Shown one piece after another: positions 46,076-54,694 of a DNA stretch of 64,000 nt (its first letter is position 1; every line of letters starts with the position of its first letter). This stretch comes from Anaeromicropila populeti. GTDB lineage: Bacteria > Bacillota > Clostridia > Lachnospirales > Lachnospiraceae. The position numbers and the translations under genes are program-made. The notes below the pieces were generated by a model. That model saw only the letters and a program-made list of their open reading frames with translations. It was not told where the DNA came from and made no database searches. The stretch covers positions 24,948 to 88,947 of the forward strand of contig NZ_FOYZ01000015.1 in the NCBI RefSeq assembly GCF_900112775.1. The letters run 5' to 3'.

Positions 46076-48577
46076 TTGAAAAGTAAAAAAATAATAAGCC
46101 TGTTGCTTACAATTACATCAATGTTAATTAGTTTATGTGGAACTAATTTAACAACTAAGGCAGAGCAAAAAGAGAGCTATATAGAAAACATTTGTGTTAC
46201 AGATGATATTCTTGTAAATGCAGATAAAATTACACTTAACGGAACTAATTATTCTGACCAAACGTTGTTGAGCGAGGTATGTAATCACAGTAATACAGGT
46301 AATAGGGATAGTTTTATCTTACATAATTATTTTATTAATGGTAATGTTGATGAAGAAAAAAGTATAATGATTGAAAATCAGGAAAGAATTTTAAATGCAA
46401 AATTTTCGGATACAGATATGGAGATAAACCATGTTAAATTTTTGAATGCTAATCTTGGCGCCTTAAAAAATATTCAGATAACGGGAGAAGATATTGCATC
46501 AGATAATATTATTCTGTACAGTGAATCAGGTGATATTACAATTAATAATCATACTAATATTAATTTTAGGGGACTTATTTATGCACCAAACGGAACGGTT
46601 ACGATACATGCAAATAACTTAAATATAGATGGGACTGTTGTTGCAAAAAGTATTAATTTGGACGCAGAGGTCATAAATATAAATAATCAAAGTACTTTAT
46701 CAGACTATATTATGGAACAGCCAGAATTACAGAATACAAAAATTGGTGATTATTCATTTGAATATGATTCCTTTGGAACAACTCAGCAGATAAATCACGA
46801 AGGAGATGTTTATGCTCAGTATTCTTATACGAATAATCTAGCACATCAGTTAAACGAAATACGGTATATCAATGGAGATTCCGTGCAATATTACTATAAT
46901 GAGAATGGACAGCTGACCGGAATCGGTTCAAATAATGATTCTAATCTAGATATGGAATACAGATATGATGAAGAAAATCAGCTGGTTGAGAAAATAGATT
47001 ATAAAAATAATCTGAAAACTTTCTATTTTGATAAGAAACTTTGTGTTTATAAGATGAAAAACGGGCAGGATATTTTTTGGTATGAACAAAGTAAAGATGG
47101 TTACGATAATCTGGTAGAAGCCATTCAGCCTGATGTTACAGTAAATGGAACAGATTTGCTGTATAAATATGATCTAAATCATAATAAAGTGCAGGAAGAG
47201 TACAAGTTAAAAAATAGCGGAGATATATTTGAAGTACAAGAAGGTGGAAAAAGTATATTTTATACATATGATGCAGAGCGTCAGTTGACTAGGGTTGATA
47301 ATGTAAATTTAGGAATTAGTTATTTGTATTCATATGATGCAATTGGTAATCTTGTAAAAAAAGAAACTTATGAATATACAAAAGGAAATTTAACCAAGTT
47401 ACTGAACTGCAATAATATCTATTTTGACGATAACAAACCTGACAGAATGATTCAATTTAACAGCAATACTTTTCTATATGATAGTATGGGAAATCCGACC
47501 AAGTACTTTGACTGGTCTATGCAATGGACAAAAGGACGTCAACTGGTAGAGCTAAAGGATTCACAAAATAGTATACAATATCATTATGATGATGTTAATA
47601 GAGTATCAAAGACTGTAAATGGTGTTGAAACAGATTTCCGTTACACAAACAGCAAAGTATCTTATCAGAGTGACGGAACGGATACGCTAGAGTTTCAAAT
47701 AGATACTAAATATAATTATACAGGTTTTTTGTTAAATAAAAAAGTCTATATATACGTGAAGAATTTATTAGGAGATATTGTTGCAATTGAAAATGAAGAA
47801 GGAACTGTTGTCTGTACATACCAATATGATGCTTGGGGGAATGTAATTCAAATAACTGGAGACATGAGAATAGGGCAGCTCAATCCAATCCGTTACCGCA
47901 GTTATTATTTCGATAGTGAAACAGGTTTTTACTATTTAGGAAGCCGATATTATAACCCAGAAACTTGTCGATTTTTAAATGCAGATGAATATTGCTTATG
48001 TATTGATAATAATAAAAATATGTATCAGTATTGTGAAAATAATCCGATGTATTATATAGATGATTCGGGCTATTATGCCATGCAAAATTCCAATATTATT
48101 CAATACGTTGAGGATACAGTATATAGCTATATTAACAGTGGTGGCAATAATATTCCGACGGATGATAAATATCTAATTGCAACAGTAGCAGGTGAAGCTA
48201 TTGGGCAGAATACAACAGCAAGAAGAGCAGTAGCAAGCGTAATAGTAAACCGAACTGTAACTAGATATTCTAGTAATGGAAATTATTATTCAACTGTTTC
48301 TTGGCCGTATCAATATACATCTTATTTAACCAATGAATATAATAAATGTATGAATTATTTAAATAGCCGTAACGGATCAAGTACATTGTATGAACCTTTA
48401 ATTGAAACCTGTTTAAAAGTCGGCTATCGTATTGTAAGTGATATTACAAGTGGTTGTGTTCTGTTTTATTCACCACAACTAGTAAGTGGACAACCAAATT
48501 GGGATTTTACTATTTTACAAGAAGTATTCATTAGTGGAGTGTCAACAAGTACTTTTAGATTTTATAAATTGAAATAA
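46076..48577 (+). CDS. Secreted RHS-repeat protein with C-terminal SleB-like cell-wall hydrolase
   Basis: 833 residues from TTG 46076, chosen because AAGGAGA lies 8 bases upstream and it gives a clean signal peptide (LKSKKIISLLLTITSMLISL). The ATG at 46010 has no site. After a beta-helix-like segment come YD repeats (about 235-590) and the RHS core end (IRYRSYYFDSETGFYYLGSRYYNPETCRFLNADE, about 610-645). The C-terminal domain (about 690-833) begins IATVAGEAIGQNTTARRAVASVIVNRT, matching Hydrolase_2/SleB amidase-type domains with the active Glu in GEA. It may act as a toxin or cell-wall enzyme. Confidence 0.85.
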   Translation: MKSKKIISLLLTITSMLISLCGTNLTTKAEQKESYIENICVTDDILVNADKITLNGTNYSDQTLLSEVCNHSNTGNRDSFILHNYFINGNVDEEKSIMIENQERILNAKFSDTDMEINHVKFLNANLGALKNIQITGEDIASDNIILYSESGDITINNHTNINFRGLIYAPNGTVTIHANNLNIDGTVVAKSINLDAEVININNQSTLSDYIMEQPELQNTKIGDYSFEYDSFGTTQQINHEGDVYAQYSYTNNLAHQLNEIRYINGDSVQYYYNENGQLTGIGSNNDSNLDMEYRYDEENQLVEKIDYKNNLKTFYFDKKLCVYKMKNGQDIFWYEQSKDGYDNLVEAIQPDVTVNGTDLLYKYDLNHNKVQEEYKLKNSGDIFEVQEGGKSIFYTYDAERQLTRVDNVNLGISYLYSYDAIGNLVKKETYEYTKGNLTKLLNCNNIYFDDNKPDRMIQFNSNTFLYDSMGNPTKYFDWSMQWTKGRQLVELKDSQNSIQYHYDDVNRVSKTVNGVETDFRYTNSKVSYQSDGTDTLEFQIDTKYNYTGFLLNKKVYIYVKNLLGDIVAIENEEGTVVCTYQYDAWGNVIQITGDMRIGQLNPIRYRSYYFDSETGFYYLGSRYYNPETCRFLNADEYCLCIDNNKNMYQYCENNPMYYIDDSGYYAMQNSNIIQYVEDTVYSYINSGGNNIPTDDKYLIATVAGEAIGQNTTARRAVASVIVNRTVTRYSSNGNYYSTVSWPYQYTSYLTNEYNKCMNYLNSRNGSSTLYEPLIETCLKVGYRIVSDITSGCVLFYSPQLVSGQPNWDFTILQEVFISGVSTSTFRFYKLK

Positions 48578-48621
48578 TAGTTATTAAGTACTTTTAAAAA
48601 GAATAATATTCATACCAGGAG

Positions 48622-49317
48622 GTGGTAAAAATAAAAGGCTGCAAAATAAAGAGCTCTGTACTTTTATTAATAGGGGTAAGTTTATTATGTACCTCTTGTA
48701 TAAAAGAAAATAAAAAAGAGTTTAATAATATTGATGAAAAGGATGCTCAAGAAATGACAGAATCTATAACAACAAATGAATCAGAAGAGCCGTTGCATAC
48801 AAAATGGACTATAATTGAGAAAGAAAAATATTATTGTATTGAAAAAATGGGACTTCGTGAATATAACGATTATTATAGATATACGGTGTACAATACAAAT
48901 GGAGAATCTATATATAGTGAGATATTGGGCGAATTTAACGATCCTCCACGTGTATCAATTTATGATGATACAGTAAATATCCATTATGGTTATGGTACAG
49001 GGGTTTTTCGTGATAAATATGTAGACTATAAAAATAATTTGCAATCTATTTGGCTAAATAACGTATGGGGCGTTGGAAAAAAATATGTGGCCTATGTAAT
49101 TGGTGATTGGCGTAATGGTTCAGACTCTAAACTTGCTATAGAAGAAAAATATATACAAAATACAAGAAAAGAAATTTCTTTTCCACATATTATTTATGAT
49201 ACTGATGTTGATATATGCGAATTCAGAAACAATGAAACGGAATTGTATATCCATTATATAGACAAGGACACAAAAGAGGCAGAAGAAAAGATAATTAAGC
49301 TAAGTGAATTTGAGTAA
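48622..49317 (+). CDS. Lipoprotein of unknown function after the RHS gene
   Basis: About 231 residues. Basic start, hydrophobic run VLLLIGVSLL and lipobox LLCTSC (Cys near 26) predict a membrane-anchored lipoprotein. The rest is charged and beta-rich with no known domain. It is 44 bases after the RHS stop and so a candidate partner or immunity protein. The start is odd: AGGAGG (48617-48622) overlaps GTG 48622; an in-frame ATA (48631) lies at normal spacing, and no ATG is available. Confidence 0.75.
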   Translation: MVKIKGCKIKSSVLLLIGVSLLCTSCIKENKKEFNNIDEKDAQEMTESITTNESEEPLHTKWTIIEKEKYYCIEKMGLREYNDYYRYTVYNTNGESIYSEILGEFNDPPRVSIYDDTVNIHYGYGTGVFRDKYVDYKNNLQSIWLNNVWGVGKKYVAYVIGDWRNGSDSKLAIEEKYIQNTRKEISFPHIIYDTDVDICEFRNNETELYIHYIDKDTKEAEEKIIKLSEFE

Positions 49318-49342
49318 GGTTATTTCTAAAGCGGAAACGGCA

Positions 49343-49368
49343 CAAGTTATACTTGATAGTATAACTTG
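49343..49368. repeat. Perfect 11-bp hairpin after the lipoprotein gene
   Basis: CAAGTTATACT-TGAT-AGTATAACTTG with no T run; it could stabilise the mRNA end or bind a dimeric protein. Confidence 0.6.
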
Positions 49369-49425
49369 AAAATATCATTAAAAGTAATAATTGCCAATCA
49401 AGAAATGACCTGCTAAATAGAAAAT

Positions 49426-49465
49426 AGAGAGGGTATAAATCAAGCTTTGATAACCCTCTCTTTTC
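49426..49465. terminator. Bidirectional terminator, lipoprotein / agr locus 1
   Basis: AGAGAGGGT (49426-49434) and ACCCTCTCT (49453-49461) with an inner TCAA-GC-TTTGA pairing; TTTT follows on the right and AAAAT precedes on the left. It ends both converging transcripts. Confidence 0.82.
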
Positions 49466-49473
49466 TTATAAAA

Positions 49474-49614
49474 CTATTTTTTAAATTTTTCTAGACCGAT
49501 CGGCAGTTTGGGCTGGTAAAGCCAAAAAAAACAAGCCGAATTGGCACTTAATTTTAATGCCGTATTAGTAAGCTTCACAATATTTTTCTCCGATGTACTT
49601 TTGCTACGAATCAT
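49474..49614 (-). CDS. AgrD-like cyclic autoinducer peptide precursor (locus 1)
   Basis: 46 residues from ATG 49614, with GAAAGGTGTGATAAT upstream. It has the AgrD layout: amphipathic N-terminal helix (KNIVKLTNTALKLSANS), a core with Cys (ACFFWLYQP) and a charged C-terminal tail (KLPIGLEKFKK). Aligned with Clostridium perfringens AgrD (CLWFT ring before HQP), the predicted thiolactone ring is CFFWL. It follows the LytTR regulator on the same strand by 52 bases. No AgrB protease gene is adjacent. Confidence 0.82.
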   Translation of the reverse strand: MIRSKSTSEKNIVKLTNTALKLSANSACFFWLYQPKLPIGLEKFKK

Positions 49615-49666
49615 ATTATCACACCTTTCGTTAAGTTGGGTTAATAGTTCATATTTTAATAAAGTG

Positions 49667-50395
49667 CTAAAATAATCCTTTTGGAAAGTTTTTATACACT
49701 TCATTAACCTTCTTCATACGTGAAGGAGGAATGTCAAAAATATCTCCTGTATTCATAATAATACGTTTTCCATCAATGTGCAATATGTTATTCATGTTTA
49801 TGATTAATCCGCTGTGCGCTTTTATAAAAAAATAGCATAAACGCGATTCTAACTGTTTTATCGACTCGTAAACGGTAAAATTAGAAATATTTGTAATGAT
49901 ATTTACACGTTGGTCATCCTTTTGTATATAACAGATACTGTGTTGCTTAATAACTGTTTTCTGCCGATTATATATGAACTCTAAGGTTGAAGTACTCGTA
50001 TTACTTTTTTTTGAATTTAAATAATGAATTGTCCGTACAAATAAACGTTCAAAAGTTTCCTGTTTTACCGTTTTCATTAAGTATCCATAAGCTAACAGTT
50101 CGAAAGCATCAAAGGTATACTGAGCATAATTACTAATAAATATAATAGCAGTTAGTGGATAAAGTGACTGAATTTTTTTTGCAACTGCAATACCAGATGT
50201 CTGGTTGATTTTTATATCCAATATGGCTAGATCTATCTTTTGCTTTGCAATAAAAACATGAAATTCTTCTGTAATATCTGAAAAAGTATGTATAGTGGTT
50301 TGAACACGGTATTTTTTACTAAAGGATTCTATGTAGGCTTTATGGACAGAGAGTGCCACTAAATCATCATCAACAATAAGTGTAGTCAGTTTCAT
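49667..50395 (-). CDS. LytTR-family (AgrA-like) response regulator, locus 1
   Basis: 242 residues from ATG 50395 (GAGGTGATTGGA upstream). Receiver: TLIVDDDL, phospho-Asp in LAILDIKINQTSG (about residue 61) and a later Lys in LAYGYLMKTV. The C-terminal ~100 residues form a LytTR DNA-binding domain (ICYIQKDDQRVNI, FIKAHSGLIINMNNI, FDIPPSRMKKV). It overlaps the kinase gene by 26 bases and precedes the peptide gene. Confidence 0.9.
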   Translation of the reverse strand: MKLTTLIVDDDLVALSVHKAYIESFSKKYRVQTTIHTFSDITEEFHVFIAKQKIDLAILDIKINQTSGIAVAKKIQSLYPLTAIIFISNYAQYTFDAFELLAYGYLMKTVKQETFERLFVRTIHYLNSKKSNTSTSTLEFIYNRQKTVIKQHSICYIQKDDQRVNIITNISNFTVYESIKQLESRLCYFFIKAHSGLIINMNNILHIDGKRIIMNTGDIFDIPPSRMKKVNEVYKNFPKGLF

Positions 50396-51740
50396 TCCAA
50401 TCACCTCGCATTTCTCCGATGGGGTACACAACCTTTATTGTAAAACGGGTATCCGTATAATCAATGGTACAGAAACCGTGATATTTGCGAGCAATTTCAC
50501 GAATAATGTCAATACCTAAACCGTGTTCGCCAAACCCTTCAGATTTTGTACTAACTAATTTACCAAGAGTATTAAAGGAAGGTTTTTTTGACATGGAATT
50601 TTCACACGAAATAGAAATGCGATTTGAAAAGTGATACATTTCCAAGTCAATGTAGCGTTGTTCTAAGGGAACAAACTGTTGGGCTTCAACGGCATTGTCT
50701 AATATATTGGAAAGCATACAGTTTAAATCACGGTCTTCAATTTGAAAGTTATTTACTGTAATTCTGATATCAAACCGAATAGACTGTGTCTTAGCTAATT
50801 TTCCTTTTTCACTTAATATGGCGGCCAACAATAAATTATCCAGACAAAAAGTAGTATCAGCTTCTTGTATAATGGTATAGAGATTATTAATGTAATCAAT
50901 GGCCATCTCTAGTTCACCTTTTTCTATGTAGGAGCGAGTTAGAAATAAATGTGATTTCATATCATGTCTAATCTGACGTACCTGTCTTGTCGTTTCTGCA
51001 ATGGACTGGTAGGAGGATAATTCTATTTCCATCTGTTGCATTTTAAGAACCATTTGCATTGCATTACGTTGCTTTTTTAAGTGAATCATAATCATGTAAA
51101 TGCTCACACATAGAACGATAACAATTTGACCAAACATAATTCCATAAAGTGTAGAAATCTTATAGTTTATAAGCTGCATGTTATTAAAAAGAGCCATAAC
51201 AGGTATTTCTAAAATTAAATTGCACAAAACAACAGGAAGCAGTTCTTTGAAAATAGCAATATAATTTTTTCCAGTATCTTTGTATTTAATAAATATCAAC
51301 TTATAAATAAGTAAACCTAAAAAACGTGCATTTATTGTCATTAAACAATTAATTACCCCAAAGTTTGTCATATCCTCGAGCGGAACATTAGTAAATAATA
51401 ACCATGAACCAACTGTTAGAAAATCCATAACGGTAGAAAGGATAAACAGTAACCCTATAACAAATAATTTTGACCAAAGTTTATTTTTTAAAAGTAATAT
51501 GCAAAAACAAATTAAATACAGTATTAGAACAGGAAAAAAAATCATATTAATAATTGCAGGTACATTTTGAAATGCCACTATTTGTTTGATAAGAACAAGT
51601 ATATATAGTCCGATACCACTTCCAATGTAATATCTTAAATTAGAACTTTTCTTTTCAAAAGTCTGGCATAGAACTTTAATAGAAATATAAGGATCAATAG
51701 CATATACAATTAGTGATGCAATATAACAAAAATAAATCAT
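50370..51740 (-). CDS. AgrC-like sensor histidine kinase, locus 1
   Basis: 456 residues. Six or seven N-terminal membrane helices (about 1-215) form the peptide sensor. The phospho-His is in VRQIRHDMKSHLFLT (about 258), the N box is LSNILDNAVEA (about 350) and the G box is GLGIDIIREIARKY (about 415). This is the HPK10/AgrC layout. ATG with TAAGGGGGAATTCCT upstream. First gene of the minus-strand kinase-regulator-peptide cassette. Confidence 0.9.
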   Translation of the reverse strand: MIYFCYIASLIVYAIDPYISIKVLCQTFEKKSSNLRYYIGSGIGLYILVLIKQIVAFQNVPAIINMIFFPVLILYLICFCILLLKNKLWSKLFVIGLLFILSTVMDFLTVGSWLLFTNVPLEDMTNFGVINCLMTINARFLGLLIYKLIFIKYKDTGKNYIAIFKELLPVVLCNLILEIPVMALFNNMQLINYKISTLYGIMFGQIVIVLCVSIYMIMIHLKKQRNAMQMVLKMQQMEIELSSYQSIAETTRQVRQIRHDMKSHLFLTRSYIEKGELEMAIDYINNLYTIIQEADTTFCLDNLLLAAILSEKGKLAKTQSIRFDIRITVNNFQIEDRDLNCMLSNILDNAVEAQQFVPLEQRYIDLEMYHFSNRISISCENSMSKKPSFNTLGKLVSTKSEGFGEHGLGIDIIREIARKYHGFCTIDYTDTRFTIKVVYPIGEMRGDWNETDYTYC

Positions 51741-51783
51741 AGGAATTCCCCCTTAAAAAAATAAATATTTTCTCATATTGGTT

Positions 51784-51811
51784 ATAGTACCATAAATAAG
51801 GAAAATGTCAA
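51784..51811 (-). promoter_or_regulatory. Promoter of agr-like locus 1
   Basis: On the minus strand TTGACA (51806-51811), 16-base spacer, TACTAT (51784-51789), 44 bases before the kinase start. Confidence 0.6.
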
Positions 51812-52394
51812 ATTGTATATATCTGGTAAATGAGAATTAATAGGATAAATGGCATTTTTCATAGGATTGTAATGAAAAATTGGTTAAAAAAATAGAATAA
51901 AGTAAAATAAAAGAATAATAGAAAATACGTACAACACTTGTTATTACTGCATAAGAAAGATAATTGCTATTAAAAATTCTCATTCTCAATAAGATTTTTA
52001 GTAAAAATTCATATTAAAAAGGCTATTTTTCATAATGTCGTATAAAAACTAATTGCAATAGACATAAATTAACTAATAACAACAATTGATTTAATACCTT
52101 ATATTGTGCTTTATAAGTAAAAAAGATACAATATGTTTGTTCAAAGTAATGCAGAGTTGATTTATTACAAAGAATAAGAGAATACTATTGAAGTTTATCT
52201 GCATTACAAAGAAAAAGCACTTCATCAGACCCCTTACAAAAGCATGAAGGCTTTTAACACCCTTATCCCTTTTTAGTTTATTTAATATGTATTTTTTCAT
52301 AAAGTGGCTGTTACTAGTTAGCCAGTCACATCCCCAGAAAACGAGGTGCAAGCTACTGGGGAAACTATTAATTTTATACAGAGGAAGTGAATTT
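51812..52394. other. AT-rich intergenic control region between divergent units
   Basis: No gene seen. TTCTCATT-like words recur (51832 region on the minus strand, 51977 region on the plus strand) and might be LytTR sites, but spacing is not convincing. Nearer the DUF739-type gene are two hairpins: one with arms AAGCACTTCAT / ATGAAGGCTT (52207-52253) followed by T residues, and one with arms CCCCAG / CTGGGG (about 52332-52362). Together they look like a structured leader. Confidence 0.45.
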
Positions 52395-52703
52395 GTGGAG
52401 AAAAAAGAAATAAAGCATTTTTACTATAATAAATTATTAGGAAAAATTAAGGAAAAGTATAATACACAAGAAGCTTTTGCAGTGGCACTGGGAATTGGAA
52501 GAGTTTCGCTGAGCCAGAGACTTAATAATAAACTTGGATTTTCACAGATGGAAATTTATAACGCCATAAAATTATTGAACATAGACATTGAGGAAATTCC
52601 AGTCTACTTTTATTGTACGGTTGATCCAAAGTTAAACAGTGAAAAAGAATTAGAAGAAAAAGAAGTGCCAAAAAAGAAAAGAAGAGGAAGAAAGAAGAAA
52701 TAA
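52395..52703 (+). CDS. DUF739-family phage-type regulator with basic tail (copy 1)
   Basis: 102 residues from GTG 52395 (GAGGAAGTG upstream); the longer frame to 52287 lacks a site. The HTH covers YNTQEAFAVALGIGRVSLSQRLNNKLGFS (about 23-50), typical of DUF739 repressor-like phage proteins. The end is a lysine/arginine tail with an AT-hook-like PKKKRRGRKKK. It sits between two divergent agr-like cassettes, next to a paralogue. Confidence 0.8.
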   Translation: MEKKEIKHFYYNKLLGKIKEKYNTQEAFAVALGIGRVSLSQRLNNKLGFSQMEIYNAIKLLNIDIEEIPVYFYCTVDPKLNSEKELEEKEVPKKKRRGRKKK

Positions 52704-52752
52704 ATAGCGTTTCATTTTTATCCATATGTTTGAGTAAGGAGATAAAGCAGAA

Positions 52753-53049
52753 ATGGCAGCAAGATTACCAAATCAGAAAATAACCTATAATTTTAACTTA
52801 CTACGAATGGAGATAAAAAATCAGTATAAAACACAAAGTCAGTTTGCAGATGCCCTAAGAATCGGAAGAGCATCCCTGACGCAGAAACTGAACAACCATG
52901 TAAAATTTAATGCTGACGAGATATACAGAAGCTGTATGCTGCTACATATTGATTTGAACCACGTCGCATTATATTTTTTTCAAATTGCTTACGAGGAAAA
53001 GCCAGAATATATATCTGGGTATAGATCGTTTTTTCATACAAACCTCTAA
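52753..53049 (+). CDS. DUF739-family phage-type regulator (copy 2)
   Basis: 98 residues; HTH region YKTQSQFADALRIGRASLTQKLNNHVKFN parallels copy 1 closely, but there is no basic tail. ATG with AAGGAGATAAAGCAGAA. It is 49 bases after copy 1 and probably on the same transcript. The pair could act as a switch for the agr-like loci or the downstream phage-type module; there is no direct proof. Confidence 0.8.
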   Translation: MAARLPNQKITYNFNLLRMEIKNQYKTQSQFADALRIGRASLTQKLNNHVKFNADEIYRSCMLLHIDLNHVALYFFQIAYEEKPEYISGYRSFFHTNL

Positions 53050-53057
53050 AAGTCTTA

Positions 53058-53088
53058 CTGTCTGGCAAGGATTCACTTTGCCAGACAG
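53058..53088. repeat. Perfect 11-bp hairpin
   Basis: CTGTCTGGCAA and TTGCCAGACAG flank a 9-base loop just after the second DUF739 gene. No T run follows, so it may be an mRNA-end stabiliser rather than a terminator. Confidence 0.65.
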
Positions 53089-53138
53089 CCATCCAATTTA
53101 GTTAGCCCGTTACCAATATTGAAATAGATTCTCCAATA

Positions 53139-53173
53139 AAAAATAAGAGCTTCGCACACAGGCTCTTATTTTT
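53139..53173 (+). terminator. Terminator after the DUF739 pair
   Basis: AAAAATAAGAGC (53139-53150) and GCTCTTATTTTT (53162-53173) form a 12-bp stem with an 11-base loop; the right arm ends in T residues. Confidence 0.8.
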
Positions 53174-53320
53174 ATGCACATAATGCCAAAAAATAATAAA
53201 AGTACAATAAATTTACAGTATTTATGAAAATATTATCCAAATTTGAAAAAAATATTGAGGAATGGGTTAGAGTATGCTAAACTATCTCGGCAAATACGTT
53301 AAAAACAGGAGGTATATTTT

Positions 53321-54694
53321 TTGAATGTTTGGTATTATCTGCTGTATGCTATTGCCTATGCAGTAGAGCCAGTTTTATGGATGAAGATATTTTCAAAACT
53401 GTTTCACAAAAGATATGAAAAAGGGCAGTATTATTTTCTGGGAGGTCTTGGACTTTACTTTCTTTTTTTTTCAAAGCAGCTGATTACATTTCATTGTGGA
53501 AATGATTCCGTTAATTCAGTTGGGATAATCATTCAATTGCTATACTTACTACGAGTACTAAAAAGGCTGTTTGAAACAAAAAGAAGTGAAAGACTATTAA
53601 TCATTGGAGTTTTGGCACTTTTGTCTATTGTAATGGACAGCATTTTTCTTTTGGGTTGGGTTGTTCTGTTTCGTCAGTCGATGGATACAGCCATTCAATT
53701 TGGATTGGTAAATGTGATACTCACATTCTTTGCAAGAGGAATGGGGTGTTTACTCTATGGCTTTTGCTTTTCACGGATCGTTATCGTAAAACGGGTCAGA
53801 CAGTTATTTTATTATAGAGAGGTAATTCCCCTGGTTATTTTGCACTTTGCGTTGAGTGTGCCAAGTTGGTTGCTTTTTCATAACAGGGAGTTTCGGAACG
53901 GAAGTGTCAAGGTGATGCAGTTCATGTATACAGGAACACTTTGGCTGTTTGCGGTTACCACACTCTACATAATATGGATTATAAATAAAAGAAATAAAAC
54001 AGAGCTGGCGAATAAGCTGACCGTAAAGCAAATGAGCATGGAACTGGAAATGTATTCGGAAATCAGTGAAGTAACAGAAAAATTAAGTGATTTAAGGCAT
54101 GATATGCGTTCGCATATCGGTTTAATGAAATCCCTTTGTGACAATCAGGAGTATCACAGGATGGGAGAGTATTTGCGTGAACTGTATCAAGAGGTGGAGC
54201 TTTCGGAAGATCTGCTCTGTATTGAGAATAAAACCATAGCAATTGTATTGCGTCAAAAACATAAGCTGGCAAAAGAAAAAGGAATTTCTTTTTATACAAA
54301 GGTAATGGTAAAGGAACTGCCAATGAAGGATGTGGACATCTGTTCGTTGCTTTCTAATATTGTAAACAATGCCATTGAGGCAGCAGAAAAGCAGTTGATA
54401 GGAGAAGGTTATGTAGATTTGTGTATTATGGCAAATGAACACGGTTACCATATTCGGTGTGAAAATTCATTTGCAGAAAAGCCAGTACAAATCAAAAATT
54501 CCTATGTGACATCAAAAAAGGATGCCGATCATCATGGTTTGGGGATCGGGATTATTAAAAAAATCACAGAAAAGTATGCAGGAACAGCAAAGATTTATTG
54601 CGAAGAAACCTGTTTTATCGTAGAAGTATACATTCCCATAGAGGAAAGGAGATGTGCAGAAAAGCATGAAGTTAAATCTTTTAATCTGCGATGA
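53321..54694 (+). CDS. AgrC-like sensor histidine kinase, locus 2
   Basis: 457 residues from TTG 53321 with ACAGGAGGT 7 bases upstream. Six or seven membrane helices (about 1-220), phospho-His in LSDLRHDMRSHIGLM (about 260), LSNIVNNAIEA (about 350) and GLGIGIIKKITEKY (about 410). It is a clear paralogue of the locus 1 kinase on the opposite strand (shared YYFLGGLGLY / YYIGSGIGLY membrane region). First gene of the plus-strand cassette. Confidence 0.9.
   Translation: MNVWYYLLYAIAYAVEPVLWMKIFSKLFHKRYEKGQYYFLGGLGLYFLFFSKQLITFHCGNDSVNSVGIIIQLLYLLRVLKRLFETKRSERLLIIGVLALLSIVMDSIFLLGWVVLFRQSMDTAIQFGLVNVILTFFARGMGCLLYGFCFSRIVIVKRVRQLFYYREVIPLVILHFALSVPSWLLFHNREFRNGSVKVMQFMYTGTLWLFAVTTLYIIWIINKRNKTELANKLTVKQMSMELEMYSEISEVTEKLSDLRHDMRSHIGLMKSLCDNQEYHRMGEYLRELYQEVELSEDLLCIENKTIAIVLRQKHKLAKEKGISFYTKVMVKELPMKDVDICSLLSNIVNNAIEAAEKQLIGEGYVDLCIMANEHGYHIRCENSFAEKPVQIKNSYVTSKKDADHHGLGIGIIKKITEKYAGTAKIYCEETCFIVEVYIPIEERRCAEKHEVKSFNLR

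Noticed and set aside
51973..51990. LytTR direct-repeat binding sites (TTCTCATTCTCA)
   Set aside because: The repeat is too short and too close, and no matched copy lies at a similar distance in front of the second cassette.
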